From positions 1 to 44,680 of the forward strand of contig DIEM01000005.1 of assembly GCA_002418625.1 (NCBI GenBank): DNA of 44,680 nucleotides. The letters run 5' to 3'. A program made the translations under genes and the position numbers. Shown here piece after piece: positions 16,561 to 24,703 of the stretch. How positions within the stretch are numbered: the stretch's first letter is position 1; each line of letters starts with the position of its first letter. The notes under the pieces are model-generated. The model was given only the letters and a program-made list of their open reading frames with translations, had not been told where the DNA came from and made no database searches. This stretch comes from Firmicutes bacterium UBA5774. GTDB lineage: Bacteria; Bacillota; Clostridia; Peptostreptococcales; Anaerovoracaceae.

Positions 16561-16576
16561 TAGAATTCGAATTATA
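16561..16576 (+). promoter_or_regulatory. Candidate MarR operator
   Basis: TAGAATTCGAATTATA is an inverted repeat (perfect AATTCGAATT core, one mismatched pair in the flanks) located at about +4 to +19 of the predicted transcript. Position and symmetry fit autorepression by the MarR protein encoded next. Confidence 0.55.
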
Positions 16577-16597
16577 TTGAAGGCAGGTCGTGATATT

Positions 16598-17047
16598 ATG
16601 TATCGAAAAGATTTCAGGAATGCGCCGGTCACCGTTTTGATGGATTTCGCTTCCCATCAGCTCAATGTGCGCCAGAACAACATGCTGGTCAAATACGGCA
16701 TCACCGGCAAGCAGGCAAAGGTGCTGTTTTTTATCATCCGCCACCGGGACATGCCGATCAACCAGAAGGATATCGAAAATTTTTTCATGATCCGAAGCTC
16801 CTCGATCACCAGCATCATGGGTTATCTGGAAGAATCCGGCTTCATCCGCCGTTACGCGGACACACATGACGGACGAGCCAAGCGGATCGAGGTTACAAAT
16901 CGAGGCCTCGATCTTCACAATATCATCGTAGAGATCCGCGACGAGCATGAAAGGATCGCGACCGGGGGCCTTACCGCCGAAGAAAGAACGCTGCTGCGGG
17001 AGCTGATGCTCAAGGTCGTTGAAAATATAAGCCCTGGCATTGAATAA
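16598..17047 (+). CDS. MarR-family transcriptional regulator
   Basis: Winged helix-turn-helix regulator, about 149 residues. The region GITGKQAKVLFFIIRHRDMPINQKDIENFF and RSSSITSIMGYLEESGFIRRYADTHDGRAKRIEVTNRG is the typical MarR DNA-binding domain: the D-x-R wing motif appears as DTHDGRAKRI. The ATG at 16598 is chosen over an upstream TTG; AGGCAGG lies about 10 nt away. It stands directly before two ABC exporter genes, a common arrangement in which MarR represses the pump until a drug or metabolite binds. The effector is unknown. Confidence 0.92.
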   Translation: MYRKDFRNAPVTVLMDFASHQLNVRQNNMLVKYGITGKQAKVLFFIIRHRDMPINQKDIENFFMIRSSSITSIMGYLEESGFIRRYADTHDGRAKRIEVTNRGLDLHNIIVEIRDEHERIATGGLTAEERTLLRELMLKVVENISPGIE

Positions 17048-17069
17048 TCAGGCAGAAAGCAGGCAAATC

Positions 17070-18800
17070 ATGATAATAAAACTGTTTCCCTATACCGGCG
17101 AATACCGGCGCCATGCCATCCTGGCTCCGCTTCTCATCATCGGAGAGGTAATCATGGAGGTTCTCATCCCGTTCGTCATGGCCGCGATCATCGATATCGG
17201 CATACTTGGCGATGGCGGAATCTCCTACACCATCCGAATGGGCCTGCTCATGATCCTGATGGCGTGCATATCCCTGTGTTTCGGAGCTCTGGCCGGAAAA
17301 TGCGCCGCCAAGGCCGGCACCGGCTTCGCGAAAAATCTTAGAGATGCGCTATTTGACAGCGTACAGGAGTTTTCATTTTCCAACATTGACAAATTTTCGA
17401 CCGCCTCTCTGGTCACACGGCTGACGACTGATGTGAGCAATACCCAGAATGCGTTCATGATGTTCATCCGCCTCGGGGTCAGGGCTCCTTTCATGCTGAC
17501 CGGCGCTACGATCATGGCGGTCATCATCAGCCCCGGATTATCCGTCGTTTTCCTTGCAGTGATTCCCCTGCTGGTGGCTGCTTTCTATCTGATCGGTAAA
17601 AATGCGCTGCCGCGATTTAAAAATATGCTTGCCCGCTATGACGCGATGAACGCTTCCGTCCAGGAAAACCTGACAGGCATGCGCGTCGTCAAGGCTTATG
17701 TCCGGGAAGCGCATGAGATACTGAAATTCAGTGAAAATGCGGACGCCGTCCGCAAAGCCCAATACTTCGCCGAAAAACTCATCATTCTGAACATGCCGGT
17801 CATGCATCTTTCAATGTATGCCTGTATCGTCGCAGTGCTCTGGTTCGGCGGCGGCCTTGTCATTGACGGAGCCCTCGAAATCGGCCGGTTATCAGGCTTT
17901 ATCAGCTATATCACCCAGATCCTGATGTCGCTGATGATGCTCTCCATGATATTCATCATATCGATCATCTCGCGAGCGTCAGCTTCCCGTATCATTGAGG
18001 TTCTGGAAGAAGAAACCAGCATCCGGGACAATGACACCGAAGCTTCATTGAGCCTGCTCGATGGTTCCATACAGTTCATCGACGCATCCTTCAGCTATTC
18101 GGACAGCAAGGATAATCTGACGCTGGAAGGCATAAACCTCATGATCCATTCCGGAGAAACCGTCGGAATCATCGGCGGAACAGGGTCGGCGAAAACTACT
18201 CTTGTGCAGCTCATCCCAAGGCTTTACGACCTGCTCGGCGGCAAGCTCATCGTCGGCGGAAACGACGTGAGATCATATAAGCTGGAAAAACTGCGCGGCG
18301 AGGTCGCCATGGTCCTTCAGAAAAACGTCCTGTTTTCAGGAACGATCCGCGAAAACCTGCTATGGGGAAATAAAGACGCGACGGACGATGATATCGAAGG
18401 CGCGTGCAGATCGGCCCAGGCCCATGAATTCATCATGTCGTTTCCAGATGGCTACGACACGGTGCTTGGACAGGGCGGCGTCAATGTGTCGGGCGGGCAG
18501 AAGCAGAGATTATGCATCGCCCGGGCGCTGCTGCAGAAACCAAAAATTATGATCCTAGACGATTCCACCAGCGCTGTAGATATGGCGACAGACAGCAGAA
18601 TCAGGGCTGCGTTGAAGCAGAAGCTGCACGGCATGACGACGATCGTCATCGCCCAGAGGATCTCATCCATTTACGATGCAGACCGGATCATCGTCATGGA
18701 TGACGGAAAAATATCCAATATCGGAACCCATGCCGAATTGCTGAAAACCAGCGCGATCTACAGAGATGTTTTTGAATCCCAGCAGAAGGGGGTTGAATGA
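17070..18800 (+). CDS. ABC exporter half-transporter, degenerate-site subunit
   Basis: Membrane-fused ABC exporter of 576 residues: six-helix transmembrane domain (about 15-310) then nucleotide-binding domain. Walker A is GGTGSAKTT, signature VSGGQ, Walker B MILDDSTSAVD, and the H-loop is Gln (VIAQRIS). Asp in place of the catalytic Glu and Gln in place of the switch His mark the catalytically degenerate half, as in LmrCD and TM287/288-type heterodimers. The ATG at 17070 follows AGG by 6 nt; a TTG 30 nt earlier is rejected. It is 1 nt from its partner gene. Cargo is unknown, likely drug or lipid-like. Confidence 0.92.
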   Translation: MIIKLFPYTGEYRRHAILAPLLIIGEVIMEVLIPFVMAAIIDIGILGDGGISYTIRMGLLMILMACISLCFGALAGKCAAKAGTGFAKNLRDALFDSVQEFSFSNIDKFSTASLVTRLTTDVSNTQNAFMMFIRLGVRAPFMLTGATIMAVIISPGLSVVFLAVIPLLVAAFYLIGKNALPRFKNMLARYDAMNASVQENLTGMRVVKAYVREAHEILKFSENADAVRKAQYFAEKLIILNMPVMHLSMYACIVAVLWFGGGLVIDGALEIGRLSGFISYITQILMSLMMLSMIFIISIISRASASRIIEVLEEETSIRDNDTEASLSLLDGSIQFIDASFSYSDSKDNLTLEGINLMIHSGETVGIIGGTGSAKTTLVQLIPRLYDLLGGKLIVGGNDVRSYKLEKLRGEVAMVLQKNVLFSGTIRENLLWGNKDATDDDIEGACRSAQAHEFIMSFPDGYDTVLGQGGVNVSGGQKQRLCIARALLQKPKIMILDDSTSAVDMATDSRIRAALKQKLHGMTTIVIAQRISSIYDADRIIVMDDGKISNIGTHAELLKTSAIYRDVFESQQKGVE

Positions 18801-18801
18801 T

Positions 18802-20697
18802 ATGGCAGGACCAATGATGCGGTCTCAGATACCGGGCGCAAAGCCGCAAAATACAAAAAAGACGCTTAAAAGAATCTTTTCATATATGGCCGAGTTCCGG
18901 ATCCGGCTGTTCCTCGTCGCACTGACGATACTGGCAAGCACGGGTGCCCAGATTGCAGGGACATCGATGCTGCGCACCGTGATAGACGACTATATCACGC
19001 CGCTCAGCACTTCTTATGACGCGGATATCATGCTCGGCTTCGCCAGGATCCTGCTGCTGATGGCAGTCATCTACGCGATCGGCGCCGCCTGTTCTTACGC
19101 CTGCAGCCGGATCATGCTCATGGTGTCAACAAGGACGCTTTACAAAATCCGTATGGACCTTTTCAGGAAAATGGAATTTCTTCCGATCAAATATTTCGAC
19201 ACCAGGACCCACGGCGAGCTTATGAGCCGTTATACCAACGATACGGACGCCATCCGTGAAATGCTTTCAAACAGCGTCGTCAATTTCGCTTCGTCCGCCA
19301 TCACAGTTTCGGGTGTCTTCGTCATGATGCTTTATTACAGCTGGCACCTGACGCTGCTGGTTGTTCTCATGCTGTTCGTGATGACAAAGACCGTTAAAAT
19401 GATCGGCAGTAGAAGCAGTGTCTATTTCAGGCAGCAGCAGGCTGAAATCGGCAAAGTGAATGGATACATCGAGGAGATGATCGAGGGCCAGAAGGTCGTC
19501 AAGGTCTTCGGCCACGAAACCGCCGCCAAGGAAGATTTTCACAAAATCACTGATTCATTGCGGAATGCCGCGGCCAGCGCCAATACCTTCGCCAATATCC
19601 TGATGCCGATCATGGCGAATCTTTCAAATATCCACTATGCGCTCACGGCCGTCGCCGGAGGGATCCTGGCGATTTATTCAGTCATATCCCTCGGGACAGT
19701 CGTCGCATTTCTCCAATTCACGAGAAACTTTTCGATGCCGATCACGCAGATCTCACAGCAGCTGAATGCGGTATTGACGGCGCTGGCTGGCGCCGAACGC
19801 ATCTTTGGCCTTATCGATGAGGAGGCGGAGGCCGACAATGGAACTGTCACTCTCGTCAATACGGCTGTTGGAGGCGATGGCGCCATCAGCGAGAGCGATT
19901 GCCGCACAGGATGCTGGGCTTGGAAGCAGCCGCTTGCCGACGGCAGCGCCGTCTATTCGAAAGTCGAAGGCAAAGTGGAATTCAATGACGTCACCTTCGG
20001 TTATGAAGATAACAAAACAGTCTTGAACGGAATCACGCTTTATGCGAAGCCGGGGCAGAAAATCGCTTTCGTAGGTTCCACGGGAGCCGGCAAAACCACG
20101 ATCACCAACCTGATCAATCGTTTTTACGATGTACCGGACGGAAAGATCCTTTATGATGGAATCGATATAAACAGAATAAAAAAAGCCGACCTTCGCAGAT
20201 CGCTATCGATGGTGCTTCAGGACACCCATCTATTCACAGGGACCGTCATGGAGAATATCCGTTACGGCCGCCTCGACGCCACCGATGATGAAGTCGTGGC
20301 CGCCGCGAAACTGGCCAACGCGGATTCCTTTGTCCGCCATCTGCCGAACGGCTACCAGACGATCCTGACTGCAGACGGCGCAAATCTGTCCCATGGACAA
20401 AGGCAGCTGCTGGCCATCGCTCGGGCGGCCGTCGCCGATCCTCCCGTCCTTGTGCTGGACGAAGCGACATCCTCTGTGGATACCCGAACTGAAAAGCTGA
20501 TAGAAAAGGGAATGGATAAGCTGATGGAAGGCCGGACTGTGTTCGTCATAGCCCACAGGCTTTCTACCGTGCGCAACGCCGACGCGATCATGGTGCTGGA
20601 GCATGGGCAGATCATCGAGCGCGGAAACCATGATGAGCTTTTGGCGCATAAAGGCGAATACTACCAGCTATGCACCGGTATGTTCGAGCTGTCATAA
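18802..20697 (+). CDS. ABC exporter half-transporter, catalytic-site subunit
   Basis: Partner of the preceding gene, 631 residues. A six-helix domain is followed by an insertion of about 50 residues (around 345-395, including GCWAWKQP) before the ATPase domain, a feature of the larger subunit in this exporter group. Walker A is GSTGAGKTT, Walker B LVLDEATSSVD with catalytic Glu, and the H-loop His is present (VIAHRLS), but the signature is LSHGQ instead of LSGGQ. This complements the degenerate partner: one competent and one degenerate ATP site per dimer. AGAAGGGGG precedes the ATG at 18802. It overlaps no other gene except for touching the convergent desulfurase end. Confidence 0.92.
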   Translation: MAGPMMRSQIPGAKPQNTKKTLKRIFSYMAEFRIRLFLVALTILASTGAQIAGTSMLRTVIDDYITPLSTSYDADIMLGFARILLLMAVIYAIGAACSYACSRIMLMVSTRTLYKIRMDLFRKMEFLPIKYFDTRTHGELMSRYTNDTDAIREMLSNSVVNFASSAITVSGVFVMMLYYSWHLTLLVVLMLFVMTKTVKMIGSRSSVYFRQQQAEIGKVNGYIEEMIEGQKVVKVFGHETAAKEDFHKITDSLRNAAASANTFANILMPIMANLSNIHYALTAVAGGILAIYSVISLGTVVAFLQFTRNFSMPITQISQQLNAVLTALAGAERIFGLIDEEAEADNGTVTLVNTAVGGDGAISESDCRTGCWAWKQPLADGSAVYSKVEGKVEFNDVTFGYEDNKTVLNGITLYAKPGQKIAFVGSTGAGKTTITNLINRFYDVPDGKILYDGIDINRIKKADLRRSLSMVLQDTHLFTGTVMENIRYGRLDATDDEVVAAAKLANADSFVRHLPNGYQTILTADGANLSHGQRQLLAIARAAVADPPVLVLDEATSSVDTRTEKLIEKGMDKLMEGRTVFVIAHRLSTVRNADAIMVLEHGQIIERGNHDELLAHKGEYYQLCTGMFELS

Positions 20698-21840
20698 TAA
20701 TTTCTTCAACGCATCCACTGCCTTCGCAGCATCGTCTTCCGTATTGAAATAGCCGAAGCTGAACCGAACTGCTCCGGTTTCGAAAGAACCGACAGTTTTG
20801 TGCGCAAGCGGCGCGCAATGAAGCCCCGACCGCACACAGATCCCGAAGGACTCATCGAGCCTGTATGCTGTTTCCGACGAGTCCATACCCTCTATATTAA
20901 GGGCAACGACTCCGGTTTGCCTGTCCGCATCCTTCGGTCCGTATATCGTGACGTGATCCATCAGGGCCAGTTCATCCAAAAAAAATTTCGTAAGAGCTGC
21001 TTCATGCTTCCTGATCTTTCCGACCGTTTCCCGGAGAATGAAATCAATGCCGGCCCCAAGGCCTGCCAGCCCGGGGGTGTTTGGCGTCCCGCTTTCATAG
21101 CGGTCCGGCATGATCAGCGGCTGAAACGATTCCTCCGATCTGCTTCCGGTTCCGCCCTCGATGAGCGGCCGGACTTCCGTTCCTTCTTTAATATAGAGAA
21201 ATCCTGTCCCCTGAGGACCCAGCAGGCCCTTATGTCCCGGAGCTGCCATCAGGTCGCATCCCAAATCTTCGACATCGATATCCATAACGCCAGCTGTTTG
21301 CGATATATCAGCCAGATAGAGAAGCCCATGGGCTTTCGCGATCCTGCCGGCTTCCCTTGCCGGCATCAGCGTTCCCGTCACATTTGAAGCATGGATCATG
21401 GCGATCATCCGCGTATCCGGCCGGATCGCCTTTTCCAGCAGCACAGGATCCATCGTCCCATCCGTGCCGCATGGAACTGCCGTGAAGGTGATACCTCTGT
21501 CCGCCAAAGCGTTGAGCGGCCGGATGACGGAATTGTGTTCCATCCCTGATGTCACGACATGATCGCCAGGCTTCAGGCTGCCTTTAAGCGCGATATTCAA
21601 GGATTCCGTGGCATTGGACGTCAGTATGACTCGCATGGGATCATCAATATTGAATAACGCTGCAATCAATTCGCGGGTCTGCCACACCGCCCGCCCCGCC
21701 CTCAGCGACAGGCTGTGGCCGGATCTGCCCGGATTGGCGGCATATTCTCTCATGCATTTATCCATGGCCATGCAGACACTTTCCGGCTTCGGAAATGTCG
21801 TTGCCGCGTTGTCTAAATAAATCATTCTGTTTGTCGCCAA
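20692..21840 (-). CDS. Cysteine desulfurase family protein
   Basis: PLP-dependent class V aminotransferase-fold enzyme, 382 residues, releasing sulfur (or selenium) from cysteine (or selenocysteine) as a persulfide. It begins YLDNAATTFPKP; the PLP lysine is in AAPGHKGLLGPQG, and the catalytic Cys is in SGLHCAPLAHKTVG. The start is apparently TTG at 21840, 7 nt after AAAGGTG; the nearest ATG lacks a ribosome binding site. It follows yedF and DUF3343 on the same strand. That trio is associated with selenium metabolism in anaerobes (established for the YedF family), so it may deliver Se or S to a carrier protein. It is not the iron-sulfur IscS type by context. Confidence 0.9.
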   Translation of the reverse strand: MATNRMIYLDNAATTFPKPESVCMAMDKCMREYAANPGRSGHSLSLRAGRAVWQTRELIAALFNIDDPMRVILTSNATESLNIALKGSLKPGDHVVTSGMEHNSVIRPLNALADRGITFTAVPCGTDGTMDPVLLEKAIRPDTRMIAMIHASNVTGTLMPAREAGRIAKAHGLLYLADISQTAGVMDIDVEDLGCDLMAAPGHKGLLGPQGTGFLYIKEGTEVRPLIEGGTGSRSEESFQPLIMPDRYESGTPNTPGLAGLGAGIDFILRETVGKIRKHEAALTKFFLDELALMDHVTIYGPKDADRQTGVVALNIEGMDSSETAYRLDESFGICVRSGLHCAPLAHKTVGSFETGAVRFSFGYFNTEDDAAKAVDALKKLL

Positions 21841-21866
21841 ATCAATTCACCTTTCACGCGGGAAGC

Positions 21867-22145
21867 TCAGACTGCATTTGTGCGAACCGGTTCGACGGAC
21901 CGTTTGCCTTCGGTCTTGCCTTCGCTCAGGCGGTAGAACCCATAGGGCACCTTCAACGCATCCAAAAAAACCATGACCGCGTTCAAATCCGGCGCAAGCA
22001 GCTTGACCGACAGGCCGCAGCTGTGGGTGATCTCGCGCGGCGTCGGTATCGTCACCGTTGCAAACTTGCCTTTCATCAGCTTTTCCGTCTGAATTGCGTG
22101 GCTCGTCGATTCAAACGACAATACATAGAAATGTTCCTGGTCCAT
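21867..22145 (-). CDS. DUF3343 family putative Se/S carrier protein
   Basis: Small protein of 92 residues. FYVLSFESTSHAIQTEKLMK, PTPREITHSCGLSVKL and the C-terminal FLDALKVPYGFYRL match the DUF3343 (Se/S carrier-like) family, with the conserved Cys in SCGLSV as the likely carrier residue. The ATG at 22145 is chosen for AGGGAA 6 nt upstream; the longer frame would overlap yedF. Neighbours: yedF upstream, cysteine desulfurase downstream. The order suggests persulfide or perselenide passing from desulfurase to carrier; this is inference. Confidence 0.85.
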   Translation of the reverse strand: MDQEHFYVLSFESTSHAIQTEKLMKGKFATVTIPTPREITHSCGLSVKLLAPDLNAVMVFLDALKVPYGFYRLSEGKTEGKRSVEPVRTNAV

Positions 22146-22167
22146 ATGCTCTTCCCTATGCTCTTTC

Positions 22168-22743
22168 CTAAAACCTGACCGTATTGCCGGCATTGTTCAT
22201 CTTTTCAACGAAATTGTACATGTTGGACACGGTTCCAATTGCCAATTTTTCCGACAAGCCGTAAAAATCCAGGCAGGCGCCGCAGGATAATATCTCGACT
22301 CCTTGGGCTTCCAATGTCCGAAGGCTTTCAATGACCGGCGAGCCCTCCGTCGTCAAATTGACACCGCTGTTAATGAAAATGAGGGATTTGGGCTTCATGT
22401 CCGCTTCCGTCAGCGCATAGATATAACTTTTCATGAGGCTTTCTCCAAAGTCCCTGTCTCCCGTCCCCATTTGATCCGAAGTGATCGTGATCACAAGATC
22501 CCCTTCTCTTCGGCTTGCCGCCGCAGCGCCTTGCTTTTGGATCGTGATATGAAACAATTCGCCATTGTTCTCCCGGCTTGCTTTATATCCCTGTCCCGCC
22601 GCGAAGTCGAACAGGTTTTTTACCGCCGTTTCATTATCAACGATCGTCGTCACACTGCCCTCCTCCATAAGATCAAGGAGTTTTTTTGTTTCGATGATCG
22701 GCCTTGGGCAAGTCCAGCCTGCCGCATTGATCGTCTGATGCAT
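22168..22743 (-). CDS. yedF: Sulfurtransferase-like selenium metabolism protein YedF
   Basis: Two-domain protein of 191 residues. The N-terminal TusA/SirA-like domain has the CPxP motif in WTCPRPIIETKKLLD; the C-terminal DsrE-like domain has LIFINSGVNLTTEGSPVIESL and VEILSCGACLDFYGLSEKLAIG. This fusion defines the YedF family associated with selenium-dependent molybdenum hydroxylases. GGAGG lies 8 nt before the ATG. No selD, selA or molybdenum hydroxylase genes are in the window, so its acceptor cannot be stated. Confidence 0.9.
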   Translation of the reverse strand: MHQTINAAGWTCPRPIIETKKLLDLMEEGSVTTIVDNETAVKNLFDFAAGQGYKASRENNGELFHITIQKQGAAAASRREGDLVITITSDQMGTGDRDFGESLMKSYIYALTEADMKPKSLIFINSGVNLTTEGSPVIESLRTLEAQGVEILSCGACLDFYGLSEKLAIGTVSNMYNFVEKMNNAGNTVRF

Positions 22744-22805
22744 TCATCCCGCCTCCTGCCATAATTTTATCACTGACTCAATGATATCTTATAGCAGGCA
22801 ATAAT

Positions 22806-23030
22806 TCAATTCGGTATTTCAGTGAGCTCAAAAAGAACGCTGTCTTTGACTGCGAAACAAATCGCCAGCTTCTCATTGATGGCCAGCCGCGGGAATGCCA
22901 CATAATCAAATTGCTTGACCGCTTCTTCTATGCTGTTCACTTGAATGAAGATGTGTCTTTCCTTTTTTACGACTTCCGGCAACGGTGAATCGGGCTCCGC
23001 CCAGACGAATTGGATCTTGAATTCATGTTC
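22806..23030 (-). pseudogene. Open frame without start, probable gene remnant
   Basis: On the minus strand 74 sense codons run from 23030 to a TGA at 22806-22808, starting EHEFKIQFVWAEPDSPLPE and ending DSVLFELTEIPN. The amino-acid composition looks genuinely coding, but there is no start codon. The codon just before the first residue is TGA (23031-23033), and an ATG six codons further upstream (ATG ATT GGC CTG CGC GAG) has no ribosome binding site. I do not recognise the family. The simplest reading is a decayed gene between the MFS gene and yedF. A selenocysteine reading of the TGA is discussed in the findings and is unlikely without a SECIS element. Confidence 0.45.
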
Positions 23031-23138
23031 TCACTCGCGCAGGCCAATCATTGTTGTCGCTGCCAGCGTGTATCAGAATGAGTCAAGTATCGTAGCCAGG
23101 GTCAAGAAAACATAAAATGTCCGGGAACGGATCGAGCT

Positions 23139-24359
23139 TCAGGATCTGTCGCGAAAAGCCAGGCGCGCAGTGATGAAAGACATACCGAGGAAGATCATGA
23201 AGAACCAGAAAACGGTCTGATAGGAGCCGGTCAGATCCGCGGCCAGCCCGGGCAGGATCGAGCCGATCAGTCCGCCGACGGTAAACGCAATCTGGAATGT
23301 CGGAAATATGCTGGAGATATGCTTTTCCCCAAAAAGCGCCGACGCCCATATTGGAAAGCCGATGCTGGCCACCGGGATCCCAAGTCCAATAAAAATCACA
23401 AATGTATAGGAGGCGAAGTCGGCTTTTCCGATCAGCAAGGCGCTCACATAACTGAACGTCAGCAGAGCATAAGCAACCATGGTCGATTTCAGAACGCCAA
23501 ACCGGTCGATCAGCATACCGTACAAGGGCTTGGAAACGATCATTGAAAATCCGAAGACGGATACCATCGCCGCCGCGAAAACGGATCCATGGCCGCCGGC
23601 GGTCAAAACCACCGATATATGTGTCACCGTCGAAGTGATCGTCAATCCCAGCAGAAAAATCGCCAGCATGATCATATGGTATTTGCGAAGCTGAAATGCC
23701 TGCTTCATGCTGGAGCTGTACGGCTCCCTGCCGGTGTCCCCGGCCCCCGGCTCTATGAATCCATATGGCTTCAGCAAAACATCCCTCGGGTCGTCACGGA
23801 TCAGCAGGAAAGCGACGGTGGAAAGGATCAGCATGTTCAGGAAATTGAAACGGAAGCCTGCGGCTAATCCATAGTTTTCAATAATCAATGCGATCAGCGG
23901 CGGATATATGATCGTCGATATTCCCGAGCCGACCGTCGCGATCCCTAGCGCGAAGCCGCGCTTGCTGTCAAACCAATTCGTCATTAGAACAGAAACGGGG
24001 ATCAGCGAACCGGCGCCGTAGCCAATGCCGAAAAGAGCCGCGGCAATATAGCATCCCGCCAGGTCCCGGCTGATCGAAAAGAGAAGAAAGGCGAAGGCCA
24101 TACAGATCCCTGCGCTGAACGCTGTCCGGCGCGCGCCGAATCTGCGGATCAGGACGCCGGCTGCCGGCATGGAAAGCAAGCCGCCGATGATCAGCACCGA
24201 AGCAACAGAAGATCCCTGTGTTCTGGTCAGGCCAAAGGTATCGATCATCGGCCCGATAAAAACGGCGAAACAATTCATGCCGAGGCCGAGGCTATAGAAT
24301 AGAATGATTCCGCAGCCGAGTGTCACGATCCATCCATAATGGTTTTTATCTCTTCGCAT
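23139..24359 (-). CDS. MFS transporter, oxalate/formate antiporter-like (OFA) group
   Basis: Twelve-helix major facilitator of about 406 residues. It starts MRRDKNHYGWIVTLGCGIILFYSLGLG and has RRFGARR as the first loop motif and DRFGVLKS in the central loop region, with GPMIDTFGLTRTQGSSVASV resembling the OFA/monocarboxylate group. The start at 24359 is chosen because GGAG lies 8 nt upstream; the longer frame (to 24422) would include tRNA-derived sequence. It is followed by the remnant frame and the yedF set. The likely cargo is a small organic anion; this is a family-level guess. Confidence 0.82.
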   Translation of the reverse strand: MRRDKNHYGWIVTLGCGIILFYSLGLGMNCFAVFIGPMIDTFGLTRTQGSSVASVLIIGGLLSMPAAGVLIRRFGARRTAFSAGICMAFAFLLFSISRDLAGCYIAAALFGIGYGAGSLIPVSVLMTNWFDSKRGFALGIATVGSGISTIIYPPLIALIIENYGLAAGFRFNFLNMLILSTVAFLLIRDDPRDVLLKPYGFIEPGAGDTGREPYSSSMKQAFQLRKYHMIMLAIFLLGLTITSTVTHISVVLTAGGHGSVFAAAMVSVFGFSMIVSKPLYGMLIDRFGVLKSTMVAYALLTFSYVSALLIGKADFASYTFVIFIGLGIPVASIGFPIWASALFGEKHISSIFPTFQIAFTVGGLIGSILPGLAADLTGSYQTVFWFFMIFLGMSFITARLAFRDRS

Positions 24360-24388
24360 CAAAATCGCTCCGATCAGTTGTTTCATTA

Positions 24389-24514
24389 GTGCGCCAGAAG
24401 GGATTTCGCTGATGCTTCGCATCCGCCGTCCTGCGCAGCCTCATTCAGGCTGCAGACACAGCCCGCCGGGCTGTGCCTGCGACGTTTGCGCCCTTGCGGG
24501 TTCGAATCCCTTCT
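24389..24514. repeat. Palindromic element bordered by tRNA-Arg 3'-end copies
   Basis: A 17-nt copy of the 3' end of the adjacent tRNA-Arg lies in direct orientation at 24389-24405. A second 17-nt copy of the T-arm region, inverted, lies at 24498-24514, so the two ends can pair as AGAAGGGATT(T)CG with CGAATCCCTTCT. Between them are three tight hairpins: GATGC-TTC-GCATC (24411-24423), GCAGCCT-CATTC-AGGCTGC (24435-24453) and CACAGCCC-GCC-GGGCTGTG (24457-24475). It lies between the tRNA terminator and the MFS start. It could be an attachment-site scar or a miniature palindromic mobile element. Confidence 0.6.
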
Positions 24515-24526
24515 TCCCAATATACT

Positions 24527-24562
24527 AAAACAGTCTGACACCCAAGGATGCCAGACTGTTTT
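24527..24562 (-). terminator. Terminator of tRNA-Arg
   Basis: A long hairpin: AAAACAGTCTG pairs with CAGACTGTTTT, extended inward by GCATC/GGTGT with wobble pairs, and a short loop. The A and T runs on both sides make it potentially bidirectional. Confidence 0.88.
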
Positions 24563-24563
24563 A

Positions 24564-24640
24564 TGGTGCGCCAGAAGGGATTCGAACCCCCGACCTGCTG
24601 ATTCGTAGTCAGTTACTCTATCCAGCTGAGCTACTGGCGC
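24564..24640 (-). tRNA. tRNA-Arg (anticodon ACG)
   Basis: A 77-nt cloverleaf read on the minus strand. Acceptor GCGCCAG/CTGGCGC; D-arm AGCTCAGCTGGATAGAG; anticodon arm CTGA-CTACGAA-TCAG with ACG at positions 34-36; T-arm GGGGGTTCGAATCCC; discriminator A and encoded CCA (24564-24566). The ACG anticodon decodes CGN arginine codons after A34-to-inosine editing. Confidence 0.97.
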
Positions 24641-24661
24641 ATGTGCTGTAGCGCAAGATAG

Positions 24662-24691
24662 ATTATACAACAGGTCGGCTATGTTTGTAAA
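24662..24691 (-). promoter_or_regulatory. Promoter of tRNA-Arg
   Basis: Minus-strand TTTACA (24686-24691), 18-nt spacer, perfect TATAAT (24662-24667), placing the start of transcription about 10-15 nt before the mature tRNA. The -35 lies just after the hydA stop. Confidence 0.75.
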
Positions 24692-24703
24692 GATGCGTTT
24701 GGA

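Noticed and set aside
24391..24525. Possible second tRNA or tRNA-Sec gene on the plus strand
   Set aside because: A T-arm-like GGGTTCGAATCCC is present, but there is no matching acceptor stem, the candidate anticodon loop lacks U33, and the T-stem mispairs; better explained as tRNA-derived repeats.
24386..24670. Minus-strand open frame of 94 codons across the tRNA-Arg and the palindromic element
   Set aside because: It is the translation of a tRNA gene and its 3'-end copies (the familiar APVAQLDRVTDYESAGRGFES pattern), not a protein gene; no ribosome binding site.
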